This document shows, piece after piece, positions 1 to 16,132 of a DNA stretch of 64,000 nt. Source of the stretch: Taeniopygia guttata (lineage: Eukaryota; Chordata; Aves; Passeriformes; Estrildidae). The stretch lies in contig NC_133024.1 of assembly GCF_048771995.1 (NCBI RefSeq), forward strand, positions 40,881,501 through 40,945,500, read 5' to 3'. Position 1 is the stretch's first letter. Each line of letters starts with the position of its first letter. The notes below the pieces were generated by a model that did no database searches, had not been told where the DNA came from, and saw nothing but the letters and a program-made list of their open reading frames with translations. The position numbers and the translations under genes were made by a program.

Positions 1-665
1 GCCTCTCAACGCTGATCCCCTGACTGCGGTGTGCTGAGCACAAAGCTGTGCATTTGCTAGAACCACCCACTAGAAAGGGGCACAGCTGCGAGCGCCTGCC
101 AGAAGCGCGACAAAGCACAGCGGCCGTCCGAGCCGCACCGCCACCATCAGCCCCAAGCCCCGAGCCCCAGGTACAGCCCCGGAGCGGGCAGGGACCGACC
201 CTTCCCCGGCCGGACACTGCGGGGGCGGCCCTGGCTGCGGCTCCCGGGACGCGCTCCGGCTCCCGGGGCGGAGCCGCGGCTGAGCCGCGCCCGCGCATCC
301 CGGCGGGCGTGCGCCCCCCCAGCCCAAACGCTCCTCGGGGGGTTCTTCTGTCGCTGTTTCTATTTAACGAACATCCCCAACGTTTACCCCTTCTCCTCTT
401 TCTGTCACAGCTCCCGAAAACGCCAGCCGTGCCACCTCCCCTCCCGATCGGGAGCAGCGCGCCAGCGACCGCCGCCGTCCAGTCCCGCTGCCGCGCCCCG
501 GGGCGCTCGGGGCAGCCAGGGCGCAGCCCCGGCCGCGCTCCGGGACGAGGCCTGGGTCGGCCCAGCGGAGTTGCGGCGACAGCCGCCAGGCAGAGCGGCT
601 GCGAGGGGCGCAGAACCAGCGCTCCGCCGGCCCGGCCCGGCCCGCACCCCGCGGGCGCTACTCAC
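1..665 (-). other. start of intron 1 of the TMEM123-like gene
   Basis: This stretch follows the splice donor at 661-665 (GTGAG on the minus strand) and runs off the left edge, so it is read as the 5' part of intron 1 of the gene whose first exon is at 666-732. Positions from about 110 upward are part of the CpG island. Long open frames on both strands here come from high GC content and lack of stop codons. None shows a recognisable domain. Confidence 0.55.
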
Positions 666-1040
666 AGGAGCCGCGGACAAGCAGCAGCAGCAGCGCGCAG
701 AGAGCGCAGGACGCGCGGCGCAGGGGCCGCATGGCCGCGGAGGCGCTGCCGGAGCTCGCCGGGCGCGGTCTGCGCGCTGCCGGGCGAGGGGCGGGCCGGG
801 GCGGGGCTGCGCGCCGGGATGGGCGCGGCGAGGTGCGCTCCTCTGTCTCTCGCTTCTCCCAGCGTTTTCCGGCAGGCTGGGCGGCGGAGCGCTGCGCTAG
901 CCGTAAGGGGAGACTAGCGAGCGGAGAGATGTGTGTGCTCCACCAGGTGCTACAGAGGCGACGCCCGAGCGGCGTTCTGGTGCTCTGTGGGTCAGCGCCG
1001 AGCTCCAGCAGCGCCGCCTGCGAACAGCGCTCACGGCTGG
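110..1040. promoter_or_regulatory. CpG island promoter
   Basis: CpG dinucleotides and GC content are very high from about 110 to 1040 and fall abruptly to AT-rich DNA after about 1150. The island brackets the first coding exon at 666-732. No TATA box is seen upstream of it. GC-box (Sp1-type) motifs occur, the clearest at 798-807 (GGGGCGGGGC), about 65-75 bp upstream of the minus-strand ATG. This is the pattern of a broadly expressed gene with dispersed start sites. The 5' UTR probably lies within 733-900, but its exact start cannot be fixed from sequence. Confidence 0.8.
666..732 (-). CDS. TMEM123: TMEM123 (porimin) first coding exon, partial gene
   Basis: An ATG at 732-730 opens a 22-residue reading frame, MRPLRRASCALCALLLLLVR followed by GS, which then meets a strong splice donor (T|GTGAGTAG, phase 1). 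Basic residues followed by a Leu-rich core are a typical signal peptide start, so the product should enter the secretory pathway. The Leu run is encoded by a short CTG repeat (CAG on the plus strand, 684-695). TMEM123 encodes a small, mucin-like, Ser/Thr-rich type I membrane protein. It is proposed here because in other amniotes it sits next to MMP7 in this orientation and starts with a signal-peptide exon. The exon itself is too short and variable to prove identity. The remaining exons lie left of the window. A different secreted protein gene is the alternative. Confidence 0.55.
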
Positions 1041-4000
1041 TGATGCCAGGCTGTTCTCCAAATGCCATTCAACATCTGCCAGCAGAGCCTCAACTGCGTG
1101 GATTTATCTTCCTTGTTAGTATTATCCGCCTAACCAACACCTGGGTTCACTGCTCCCTCCCGAGTGCCTGAAATTTCCCGATACGCTTGGAAAATTGTGT
1201 AACCCACTACAAAGGCGATAGGGAAAAGTGAAAAGGAATAACTGTGTTCAGTTCTTTCAAAATTTTCCTGAGAACCTCTAACATAAAAGTGGTGTCGTGA
1301 ATTTGTTTTTCAAAGGGAATTCGTTACTATGTTCTTAAGAATGAAAACAACTTGAAAAATATTTATCAGAGGAAAGAACTATTTTTCATGTGAATAATTA
1401 AGGATCAGTAGCAAAGCCACAGTAGAATACTTCGCATGTACTACTACACTTATGTTCAACGAAGCACAACGATGTTCCCATGTTAAACCACATATCTGAG
1501 CCAGGGAGGGTGAATTGCCTCACCTGAGAGCTCACAGGCAGGTTGTGAAGCTGTACTCTGGGAGCTCACTCACCCCCAGGCAGACATGCATTTACTCTGT
1601 AAGTCTCAGCAAGTGAGTGGTGAATTAGAATGGTGGATAGATATTTTATTCTTTTTTAATTCTAGCCTAATGAGGTCCTTCAGTCTGCATTCAGTAAAAG
1701 TAGCTGCATGCTTTGTACTTCCAGCATTCTCTTATGCCTTTGTTCTGCAGAGCTTCCTGTGTGGTTTTCGTCACTAAGGTACCCAAGGATCAGTATGCAC
1801 CTTTTTACTGTGAATTTTCTGAGATGATCCTCCAAAGCTTTTCTTTATGATGGCTGTAGGACTCCAGCTGTATTTCCAGCTACCCTAATTCCAGAAAAGC
1901 TTAGAAATACTAGTAATCCATATGTAACTAAGTGTAAGAGCCTCTGGTTACAGAGGCAAAACTTAGAGTGAGAAAAACAATGGTAATTTATTAAATTAAC
2001 GTGCATTTAGAGGATAAATCTATATAAGATATATATGTATCTTTAACATATCGACATCTTTCAGCTCTTGCACAACTCCAGTGATCATCAGACTTAACCA
2101 GAGTGGAAACTTGGTGTATCTGCAGGAAAAGAGCAGTTAAGATTGATGGAACAAAGAGCAGTTCATGGGATTGTGGGAGATGGGAGTGTAGCTAACCTAG
2201 AAGTGATGAGTTAGCAGGCACTGAGGCACAGTTGCACAATTGCACAGGATCTTTGCTGTGTAAAGGCAGAGATGCTGGAAATTCTTGTGTTGATTGCTTT
2301 GTGTGGTCTTGTTTCATTTTGGTGTTTGTTCTGTGGGAGGTGAATTTCTGGCAAATTGTTATGGTAGCAGAAATTTGTTCCTACACTGAGAAGGAAACAT
2401 TCTGGGAAAACTTATTTGGTACATGGTGTAAATAATGATTTCTCATATAGATTACCACATAAATATAAGATTGGTGAGAAGACTCTTTCTTCCCCCCCCA
2501 ATTTTATATAATATCCAGTGGCAGGTAGCAGTGAGAATGGGTGCTGAGGGTAACCACAGGAGCTCACCTGGTGCAGTTCCACAGAAGCTGAGCAGGGCAG
2601 GATGCTGATAGTGAGAGGGTCCAACAGCAGTCCCAGTCAAGGTGATGAGCCTGATCCTGGGAGCCCAGTTGGGAAAGAACAGCAGGAGAGGACTTAGAAA
2701 CAAGGCTATGTCATAAGTCTAATGTCACGCCAGGGGATATGTTATAAGACTACCACCTTTGTCAGTCTGGAGTCCCTTTAGCAAAACCAGTCTCTAAGTC
2801 AGGACAGCTGGGAATAGGCACAGCTGTAGTGCAGCTCAGGCAAGAGCTGAAATAGAGCTGCTGTGTGAATGAGCATAGACATGTACATGGAGGTCACAGG
2901 TGAGGTTGATCAGGGCTTGTTATTACCAGTTTAGGCTTGCCAGAGCACTCAGAGCCCTGACAGGCACTGCCTGAAGGCAGTTCTTTCAGAGCTACAATTT
3001 GACCTCTTAGAGGAATGTCCTTGATTGGTAAGAGTTGTTCTTGTGTTACTGAGGTAGGTGTGTAACTGCTAGGACATTCATAAAAGGATTATAAATTAAA
3101 GCCTCACAACAGAATTGTCAACAACCTGAACATCCTAAACATAAACATCTCAGATCCATTTTATCCATGAGATGATAAACTGGCTTTGGGGAGATGGTGA
3201 AGGTGAAACAAAACAGGTCCAGCATAGGGTTAACTCACAAGGACGATCAGTGAAAAACACCAAGCTTGAAGAAGGAAAACTATTTTTATTCACATGTGAA
3301 ACCTGGTCATCAGAAAAGACCTACAAAGGCAAACCTGGGAACTGAAAATACCAATTCTAGTCAGTATTCAAAACTGTGGACTCAGTATTTGATCAGTAAA
3401 AGTTTTATGAGCACTGTAGTTTTCTGTGCATCCCATCAGCTAGTAAGCCATTGTGCCATGGAAGTTCACCGTCATCTGTCATCTCTCCCAGCTGACATAC
3501 TTGATGAGCTGTCTTACTCTCTTAAGGAATGTTAATTTAAGTTACAATCAGAGCAGTCACTCCCAGGTTGTACTTGGCTTGATGTCTGCTCTGTATAGAT
3601 CTCACTTTTAAATTAGTTTTTATTCTCCACCCCAAAATGCCTTATTCCAGACATAATAGATGGCACCTTGCTTCACGTCCCATGTAATTTTTTTATTATT
3701 AGATGTTGGAGTTAGAGCAACACTGCTAGCTTAGAGAAAAGTATTTCAAGCAGGAAAAGACAGGAACATGCAACAGGTTTTGCAGAAATACTAGCAAGGG
3801 CAGCTTTAATCCTTGCTTCATGGCCACACAAAGTTAGCACTTGAGCTTTGTAGAGGGGGAGATAAGAACACAGGTTGATCAAAGAGTCAATCTCCTTAAA
3901 ACAGACCATTAGCAAATCTGGGTTTCCTCATGCAATGTTGTTTGTTTTTTGGGTTTTTTTTTAAGTAAGGAATTAAGTTCTAAATTATATTGACATAACC

Positions 4001-6774
4001 AGGATTAGCCATATTTTTTTAAGAAGTAGTGGCCACATGAAGCATCAGCATCTTACAGTGTCCACTGTTAAAACTATCCTAATTTGCTTCTCAATTTGTT
4101 GGTTTGCCTTTGCATTATTACAATTTCATCAGCTCAAAAGAGCCTGAGCCCTAATTCTGGCCTTTGCAGGTCATGCATGACTGCTGCTGTTGCAAGGAGT
4201 ATTTAGCTCTCTTGTACTGGAGCTGAGGCTGGCTTGTGCTCACTGAGTTTTTTTAATTTTTGGTTTCTTCTCTTGTGTTTGGGAAGGAGGAGGATCCTAG
4301 TGCTCTCCATTACTCATTCATCCATGCCTGTTGTGAACATATTGCTGTGTTAATTTTTGTGAAAAAAATTAGACCTAATCTGACCTCATTGCAAACTTAC
4401 TAGAAAATTAATGACATCAAGGCCATTTACTGAGGGAAAAAAAATCAAAAATTAGACAGAAAGTGGTTTCAAAGGGATTAGAAGAATCTGCAAAAGACAA
4501 TTCAATAAAAATTCAATAAAAATTTCTGTTTCTAGTATATTCTGGAAAATACTTGTCCTTTTTTTTCCCAACCAAATATTGTGTTGATTTTGGGGAGGAT
4601 TCCTACTTTTCATTTCTTGAGAAAACACATAGATTGAGGAAACAGTAGATATAATAAGAAAATTTGTTTGTTATTATTATAAGAACTAATAACAAAGTAA
4701 TATTAAATTATGATTATGTTATTTAAAAATAAGTGGGGCAAGAAGATTTTGCTGATGCTGTCAGAGTCCAGAAGAGCTGGATAATGCAAATGGGTACACT
4801 GCACTGACAGGGTGGCCAGGTAAACTCTTTGCTTTGGATGGATGCTCTTGGTGGAATATGATTAAATCTTGCTGCTACTGCTTCTAGCCTCCATTTGCAC
4901 TGATCCTGATAACAAAAATCCTGAACCCAGTCTGATTAGGTCTGGTGCAATTGCTAAGCTTACTAGGAGCTGTAGTATGTGTCATCTCACAGGCTGGCAT
5001 GCCCTTGCAACTAAAAAAGTAAAAAGCTATTTCAGTGTGGTTTGGAAACGTGACTAATATTTATCTGACAGATCTTTTTGCATCAGTCCTTCTAATGTTT
5101 TATCTCTTTTCTCAACATTTTGAGTGACATGAGGGTGTCACACTTGACTTTGAAGAACATGATTTTTATGCACTTCTTTTCTATGCAGTGACATTTCTGG
5201 GAGAGGTGTGCCTTAAAAAAATCATAGCAGAGGGCAAGGAAAGAAAACAAGAGATGATTTCATTCCCGGTGTAAGTCTGTGAGTCTCCTTTAGACCATAT
5301 TCTCTTTCTTTGCCTTAGGTGCATTGTATTATCTGATTAGCGGCCTCTTTTATTCAAATATTTCTGTTATTCTTTTTATTCAAATAAAAATTAAAATAAT
5401 TATAGAAAGATGGCAAATAAGATTCAACTAAGCAGGAATTAAAAGAGTGCTGTGCCAGCTCTCATTACATAATCTGCTGCAGAGACAGCTGAATCATAAA
5501 AAATTGTCTGACATGCCATGTCAAAATGTAGATTGACTTTGGGAAGTTGTCAATATATTTTATAAAATATCAGTATTGTATTGTTGTCATGGACTTAGAT
5601 TTATGAGTTTCTGAGAATTCAAAGAGGGTTCAAATCAATATAATGAAATATTGGAGGAAAGCGATTTAACTGTTTAATAAAGTCTGCCCTGGATTTCATG
5701 CACTATATGGATATATTGCAATTAATAAATCCAGAATAGCAGCCATATGCATCTTCAGATGAATCTCTAGGGAATTTCATGCCCAGTGGGTGTTTTCTAG
5801 GAGAAAAAATGTAAGAGAGTGAAATGTTTTCCTGTAACAGCCTTAGGTGAAAACCTGCAGAGACAGAGAAGAAAACATCCCAGCTGTGGACTTGAAATGA
5901 AATTACCCTGTCCTGAGGTCTGCATGGAGCCCACGTGCCACAGGTTGAATTCTGCCTCCTGCCTCATCCCACTGATCCAAAGACATGGCTCATGGCCCTT
6001 GCCACAGCCACTACCAACATTCTGCCCACTGTGACCCAGCCTCCTCAGCACTGGGGGAGCCAGGGCTGATGGAAGGCCCAGAAAAAACACATAATTTATT
6101 TTAAAAAACAGCTACATTAAAACTCCACAGTTAAAGCACTCAAAAATTCCCAAGATGAGTTTTTCTCTGCCAAGCCTGGCTTATTCTGTCTGATCTTCAC
6201 TGCCATCCCAATCTCTTAACATTCAGACTTCTCTTTTTCTATTTGAAAAAAATCATTATATAATTTTTGTATGACCAATACATTGTTCATAGTCTTATCT
6301 AATAAGTTTGCTTTGCAGTCCTGTTGCTTCCTTTAAAAGTGTTGGCTGATTAGTAAAAGACGTAATTGGTTTTATTTTTAAGTAGCCAAGCTTTCTAGAT
6401 CAGCTGCAAAGAATTCTTAACTTTGTATTAATTCAGAGCCTAGCACTCTGTGACAGTACATTGCAAGGAAGGCAGCATTGAGCAGTCTACTTCAACTACA
6501 GAGCTGCCAAGTTTTTCCTTTTTTTCCTGATTTTTTATTTTTAAAGTTATTGAGTATCCTGAAATAAGATGAAATTTCTAATAGGTTTCATATATGTTCT
6601 TGTTTGTTCTTACTTCTGTTGAGGAAAAACAGTCAAGAAAATCAATCAGTCCTGCTACAAAGCACAAACCAAACTCATTCTGAAAGCAAGAAATACTGTT
6701 TGTGAATTAGCAGCTGAAAAATCTGTAAATTATGTCTGTCATAGAGTTCCTTGCTTTCGTAATGGCAACTACGG
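1041..6774. other. intergenic DNA, no gene seen
   Basis: AT-rich DNA between the CpG island and the first copy of the duplicated segment. Only short, unrelated open frames occur on either strand and none matches a protein family I recognise. I see no clear interspersed repeat, RNA gene or promoter. Short homopolymer tracts occur, for example T-rich DNA near 3940-3965. Confidence 0.6.
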
Positions 6775-6930
6775 TATTCTCAGAATGGATGAGTAGATTG
6801 CACTGCAATATATTTTATTCAAATGGATACAGTGGCAACATTCTACATGTGAAGTGCAGAAGCTACAGGTGCCTGGAAGAATGTGAGTCAAGTTGACAAA
6901 AATACTCTAGACACGGGATCCTTTTTAAAA
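6775..6930 (+). repeat. unidentified 156-bp repeat, copy 1
   Basis: This segment is present a second time, in the same orientation, at 8513-8667. By eye the two copies differ at roughly 18 positions (about 88% identity) with essentially no length change. Both begin at TATTCTCAGAATGGATGAG and end near GGATCCTTTTTAAAA, and similarity stops sharply outside. No coding frame is conserved. It is either an old local duplication or two copies of an interspersed element I cannot name. Confidence 0.75.
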
Positions 6931-7782
6931 GCAAGTTCCTTGCTTTCAATATTGATGGTCTTAAAATGCTTTCATCCACTTTAACTGGTCCTTTTTTCCA
7001 GATAATAATTATGACTGATGTCTTTTAAGCAAAGACTGCAGATATGTCTGTTGTTGCTATGAAAATGCAAGTGAACTAGGTCATTGCTGCAATATGCTGC
7101 AATGTGTCTTCATTTTGTAAATGTTTTAGATTCCAGAGGATTTACTTTTGTTTCTGCTCAAATCTACCATAATAGTAAGACGAAATAGTTATGCTGGAAT
7201 TAGTTTGGTCAGGGCATCATTTTGTTTGGCAAATTGGGTCACCTTTAGGGGAATTAACAGTTTGTGAGCTGCAGGCTTGTTTGGGGTTTGATACACCGCT
7301 CATTGTGAGCACCACAATATTGGCACACATGGGCCAATACTGTAGCAATGACACAAAGTAACTGGAAAGCACATTCTCCTCAACCAGACAGGGTGAAATA
7401 TCAGACTTTGGTCCTGGACTGAAAAAATGGGCTGCAGGACTCAAGAAGGCAAAAACCAGTATCGCAAGAAACTGTTTTCCATCAGTAACCCTTGGTACTT
7501 TGAGACAGCTTTTTCAAATATCTGAACTTCTCACTGTGATTGCCTGTACATTCATCTTCTTTTAATCTCACATTTTTTTCATTTAAGTCTTCTGCTAACA
7601 CAAATTCCTGGGAATCCTCTGAGGTTAAATGATAACAGTCCTTTTCGATACCTAATGGGGGGCTCAAAAGATTTGAGGTAACCACTGATTTCAGTGGAAT
7701 GTGTAAGATTGAATTAATAGCTCTTCTTGCTATTTAGCTATTGATTGACAGGCCCCTGTTCTTGCTTGCCTGACAGTATATT

Positions 7783-8160
7783 AGAGCCCAGTGCTCATTA
7801 ATGGCTGACTTCTGCTGCTTGCTGTAGTGTTTTGCTGGTTATCATCTGACTCTGCTGTGCCTGGGAACAGTTTGACAACAGCAATGGGAACGTGTCTGGG
7901 CTGGCAGATGGCCCAGGCATCTCTGCTGTCTGTATGGCTGTGCTGGACAGGCTGGAACGCCAGTGGGAACTTGAATTGAAGCGACTGTGACCTGTGGGTG
8001 AATCCATTCAAGAGCAGGACACCCAGAAACACCTGTGGCCATGGCCAAGTCCCCAGCAGAACATATCTCAAAATGTCTATGGCAGTGATTATGGAAGAGA
8101 TGGTGGCCCATGCTGAAGCAGGTACACTTTGAAGCATCTGTGGCTGTGGATGATGCACAT
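7783..8160. repeat. possible degenerate LTR-type repeat fragment
   Basis: The composition is richer in GC and G/T words than its surroundings. The stretch around 8100-8150 (pattern CCCATGCTGAAGCAGGT, then CTGTGGCTGTGG) resembles the repetitive GC-rich words in old avian endogenous retrovirus LTRs. No paired ends, target duplication or TATA/polyadenylation layout can be made out. Overlapping minus-strand frames of up to 125 codons are open here but look like no known protein. It may simply be unique DNA. Confidence 0.3.
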
Positions 8161-8512
8161 CAGTTTAGGAATGCACAGTTTATATCATCTGATACCTGAA
8201 ATTAAATTTAAAATAATTACAAAGATGGTACTTTTTCCTATGCTTTATAGATATAACCTAAAAATGAAATGCCAACAGGGAATAATGTTACTTTCACTGT
8301 TTGTACCTCTCTGATAGCACAAATTACCAGGTGATGTTTCTTCTTCAACTCTTTAAATTACTGCTTGAATAAAAAATGCATTTAGGCACTTAAGGCTTGG
8401 TTTATAAAACTTCTGGTTACTTTTTTGCTGGTTCTTTGCATTGATTGCTTGGTAAAATAAAACTTTGATCTCGTAAGTGATAAATGGGATTGAAGATGTG
8501 AAAAAAATGTGC

Positions 8513-8667
8513 TATTCTCAGAATGGATGAGTAGATTGCACTACAATATATTTTACTCAAATAGATATAGTGGCAACATTTAACATGCAAAATGCAGAAG
8601 CTACAGGTGCCTGGAGGAATGTCAGCCAAGTTAACAAAAATACTCTGGATATAGGATCCTTTTAAAA
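8513..8667 (+). repeat. unidentified 156-bp repeat, copy 2
   Basis: Second copy of the 6775-6930 segment, same orientation, about 1.74 kb further on. Most differences are transitions (G/A and C/T), as expected for old neutral copies. Neither copy has an evident poly(A) tail, terminal inverted repeat or target-site duplication. Confidence 0.75.
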
Positions 8668-10604
8668 CAATGTTTGGTCTGATCAGGCGCTTCCAGGGTA
8701 TTCACACTGAAGTTCTTGCTAGGTGATTTTTTACATTGTAAATAAACTAGTCCTGAAGTACTACTTCTAGTATGTAATTGATTTGTGGGAAAGGGGTGAA
8801 TATTATTTTTTACTGCTTCCTCTTCTGTAATAACAAGGAGGCCAAACAAACAGAACTGAGGGGCAATCACTTTAAGTACCATGTAAGCATGATGAAAGCA
8901 CAGGTAACAACTGAAAGATTTACAACAGAAATTAGAGCTAAGAGATAGCAGGGTAATAAAGATTTCAGGATGACAGAGTGCAAAGGTTAGGATTAATGCA
9001 TTAAGTGATAGGTATGCTGGATTCCTGAGCACCTTTTTGTTGAAACCCAGTGTTCAACCAGAATATGAAGATGGGCAGTGTAATGGGGGGTGGAATTTGT
9101 GTGGGATTTTCTAAAGGTTGTGTGAGAGAACATGGAGAAATGGTTGAGCTGACCTGGCAAGCAGCTCAGATCTGCACAGCTGGCAGACACTTCCAAATAG
9201 GTGGTCTCATTCCTGGTTTTACATACAGGGAATGTGTACAGAGCATCTCACATCCACATTTCTGCACTGTAGACATTTTGTGGGTGCAAATAGCTTAGTG
9301 GAAAGTACTGACCATAAATTACCCATTCTCTTTTGATGATGATTTGCAATGTGTATGAACTCTGAGCTGTTGGAACTATGGAAGTAGCCTGATAGTGATG
9401 TGATACAAACATTCTGCTTCATAGCCACAGCAAACATGAGTAAGAGAAGTGATCATACTTCTTATTATCATATAGTATTCTATTCACTGGGAAATTAAAA
9501 TTGTATCTTTTTGAATCAGGACTGGATGATCCTGGAAAATTGTTTGGAAAATTATGTTGAGGGGAACTCTTAGTGGTTTAGTTTTATTTGCAAAATTAAG
9601 GCACACTTAAAAGAACATTGTTCCAATATTATAGTAGTGCCAGCATCTGGACTTCTGCTCAAACTATTACCAAACTTTTTGCTCCCAGGATGGAAAAGCT
9701 TTACTACTTTTATGCAAAGAATCAATCATCATTCCTATTTCTGGCAATGAATGTAGGAATGAAGGAAATAGCATAATCAGAGAGAAAAAGTTAAATTCAG
9801 CTCATTATGATTATTTCCCACTTCTTCTACTGCTCTTTCCATCCATATTTGGAACCCCTAGAAAATATTACAAGAATTTTGAGGCAAAAATGTCTGTGCT
9901 AAGCCAAATTACCAACAACAGCACCATTATTATATACTTTTCTACTTCAAAGCAATGTCAGTTCAGAGTGCATATTCCCCCAAATATTAGAAAATAGAGT
10001 AGCATCAGGAACATTAGAGTAACACTAGGAAATCTCCTAGTGTATTTTGCAATATTTTTCCCTTTCATCCTTAACTGCTGTGAGTTGTTGTACCATCTTG
10101 AGAAAGAAAGACTCTGTTAGGCATAGCAAGGCTTATACCCTTTTTAATACCAGGTATAGCAGGTATTGATTTTGCCCTCTCAGAATATGTCTGTGTTGAT
10201 GAAGTGGGCTCAGGGTACCTAAGTGACTGTGTAAGTGGCCATAATTACTTTTCTAAGTAGTGCAGGAGTAGAGCTTATCCTTTAAATGTGCACAGTTGAA
10301 GGACCCAGGAGAAATGTTAACACATTTGAGAATTCATTTGCTGCTTGTTGTACTGTCTGGAACAGCAAGGATGCATTTAAAGATAATTTTATTTAAAATA
10401 ACAGTAGTAGAAGCACGTAAAAAGTCAAATCCCCAACCCACCAAAATATGTTGTGGTGAGTCTTTTCTTCTTTAGTATGGAAAAGCAGGGACAAGTTGCC
10501 ATTTGAGCAACATGAAGTGCCTAGAGGTGTATTAGAGAGAGCATGTAAAAACTGACACAGAATGCAGTGGGATAAAGGGAGGAAAGAAGTTTGCTAAATC
10601 TGCT

Positions 10605-10810
10605 GTGGTTCCCGACGATGGTATGTGCGGTAGTACCTGGCAGCCGTGTGCTTGCAGGCAAGGCACGCTTTACAACCGGGCGCAAAGCCAGTGCAGGCTG
10701 CTGAGCTGTGCCACTAGGCGGAGGCAAATACTGCACAGTTCGCACCTGCTAAGCAGGGTGAGGTGCCGATGGCAGCGCTTTTCCCCAGAGAGGTCCCGTA
10801 TGCGAATGGA
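10605..10810. promoter_or_regulatory. small isolated CpG-rich patch
   Basis: About a dozen CpG dinucleotides fall within roughly 200 bp, whereas flanking kilobases have very few. It lies about 5.3 kb downstream of the MMP7 start side and 1.4 kb beyond its 3' end. No core promoter motif or coding exon is visible. It could be a regulatory element, or a GC-rich fragment of a repeat I do not recognise. The function is inferred only from composition. Confidence 0.3.
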
Positions 10811-11503
10811 AAGGCAATAGGAGCTCAACAAGAAGTAAAATGCTGCTGGCAGCCTCATCAGAGGCTGTCTCTGAGGGCAAAATTCCTGGCTTCTATTTTA
10901 TTTCACTTGCTGTTGTGATGCTAAGTTGGTGCTGCTGCCTCTCTTGAGATGGATCCTTCAGGACACAAAGGTGTCTCACTGCCTGTGCTGGCCCTACTGC
11001 AGGCCAGTCTCCTCGTGTGGCCACAGGAAGCTGTCTCCCAGATGTGTTCCATTGTCAGGACACTATTCATAGGAATACATTTCTGGGTTCTATTGAATTT
11101 GTCTCAGTTCATAAGGATGTTAATTGTATGCTAGAAAACAAACCTACTACTTTCAATCAAGTATTTGTTCTCCTGGCTTCATTTGGTAGAGTGCCTTCTC
11201 CAGCCCTGTACATGAATTGTTGTGTATGGCCTTAGGAGTGGTTTTTTTTCTGCACAGTCTTTGATAAAGCACGTTCCCTGCTGTGCTGTGTCACCTCTGG
11301 GGGTTGGCTGACAGTCATTCCTTGTGCTGGGTAGCACTGGTTTAGGAGGCGGTGAAGATGCTGGCCGTGACACTGAGCTGGTGTTTGTGCTCCGCATCTC
11401 TGTGCGCAGGGAGCCATCTGTTGGAAACTGTTAATAAATACACCTTCTACCTTGCAAATTTTGAAGATTTCTAATATTCTTGGGAGAATCTCTGTGGGGT
11501 TTT

Positions 11504-11560
11504 TGTTCTTTCTTCTTTCTGTCTTTTTTTTTTTCTTTATTTTCTTTTTTTTTTTTAATA
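11504..11560. repeat. T-rich low-complexity tract
   Basis: A pyrimidine-rich tract of T runs broken by single C and G bases (A-rich on the minus strand). There is no adjacent LINE or processed-gene body on either side that would make it a poly(A) tail. Confidence 0.7.
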
Positions 11561-11820
11561 CATTTAAAAATACACAAGGGCGTTTGAATATCACAGAGGA
11601 CAATGGGAATCCCAGTCCACTACTTCTCAAACCTGCTTCTCTGGAAAGCCAAGGAGGACATGATGATGAAAAGCTTTTCTCTTTGGTAAAACATCCCAGC
11701 CCATACTGAAGGAAGCACTGTGGAGACCTCCTCTATGTGTGAGCCATATGGGAAGCACACTGATTCTGAGGAGTCAATATTGTGAAGTGGCAGGACATGC
11801 ATGGGAATTGAAAGCAAGCC

Positions 11821-11860
11821 ACTGATGTAAGAACAAACCCTGTTCTGTTCTTACATCAGT
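11821..11860. repeat. perfect 15-bp inverted repeat (hairpin)
   Basis: The left arm ACTGATGTAAGAACA (11821-11835) and the right arm TGTTCTTACATCAGT (11846-11860) are perfect reverse complements around a 10-base spacer. A few further pairs may extend the stem outward with bulges. It lies about 310 bp past the MMP7 stop codon on the downstream side. No T run or other terminator feature accompanies it. It may be a small palindromic element or a transcribed hairpin. Confidence 0.75.
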
Positions 11861-11993
11861 CGGGCTCTTAAGGTGCCTATAAAGCTATTCCCAAAATACT
11901 TGTCTGACTGTCTATCATGCATGTAGGAGTAACTTAATCCCTCAGTGATGCCAGAAGAAAAAAGAAAACCTAAGAAAACAGAGCATACTTATT

Positions 11994-12011
11994 TTTATTA
12001 TTATTTTTATT
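11994..12011 (-). terminator. candidate MMP7 polyadenylation signals
   Basis: AATAAA occurs twice on the minus strand (11999-11994 and 12011-12006), about 160-175 nt past the MMP7 stop codon, in an AT-rich stretch. This gives a short 3' UTR. The sites are inferred from the hexamer and spacing only. Confidence 0.45.
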
Positions 12012-12170
12012 AGGTGAAATTGTGTAATGTGCAAATAAATCATTATAAAAATTCAGGGTGAGAAAATGCAGCCTGGGAATTTACCATTTTAATTAGCCAG
12101 AGGATTAAAATTGTTTTGGAACATCAAAACAATGGGACGTGAATTCTTTGATCTTCGTTAAGCACTTTCT

Positions 12171-16064
<3,894 letters not shown>

Positions 16065-16132
16065 CTTGATGAGGAGCCTTGCTGGAGCAGAAAGAGTTTG
16101 ACTTTCTGTCTCCCAAGACCAGAGCTAAAACC

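Larger units (their letters stand above)
8668..11820. other. intergenic DNA between TMEM123 and MMP7
   Basis: Mostly AT-rich with no recognisable exon. Two local departures stand out. One is a CpG-rich patch at about 10605-10810. The other is a T-rich, C-interspersed low-complexity tract at about 11504-11560. Short open frames on both strands show no family resemblance. Confidence 0.6.

Noticed and set aside
48-917. 289-codon plus-strand open frame across the CpG island
   Set aside because: The frame is Ala/Pro/Arg/Gly-rich low-complexity text from GC-rich DNA, overlaps the minus-strand signal-peptide exon and its promoter, and has no domain. Absence of stops is expected at this GC content.
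7842-8158. Overlapping 89-125 codon minus-strand frames near 8 kb
   Set aside because: Several frames are open over the same DNA, none has a recognisable domain or splice context, and the DNA resembles a degraded repeat.
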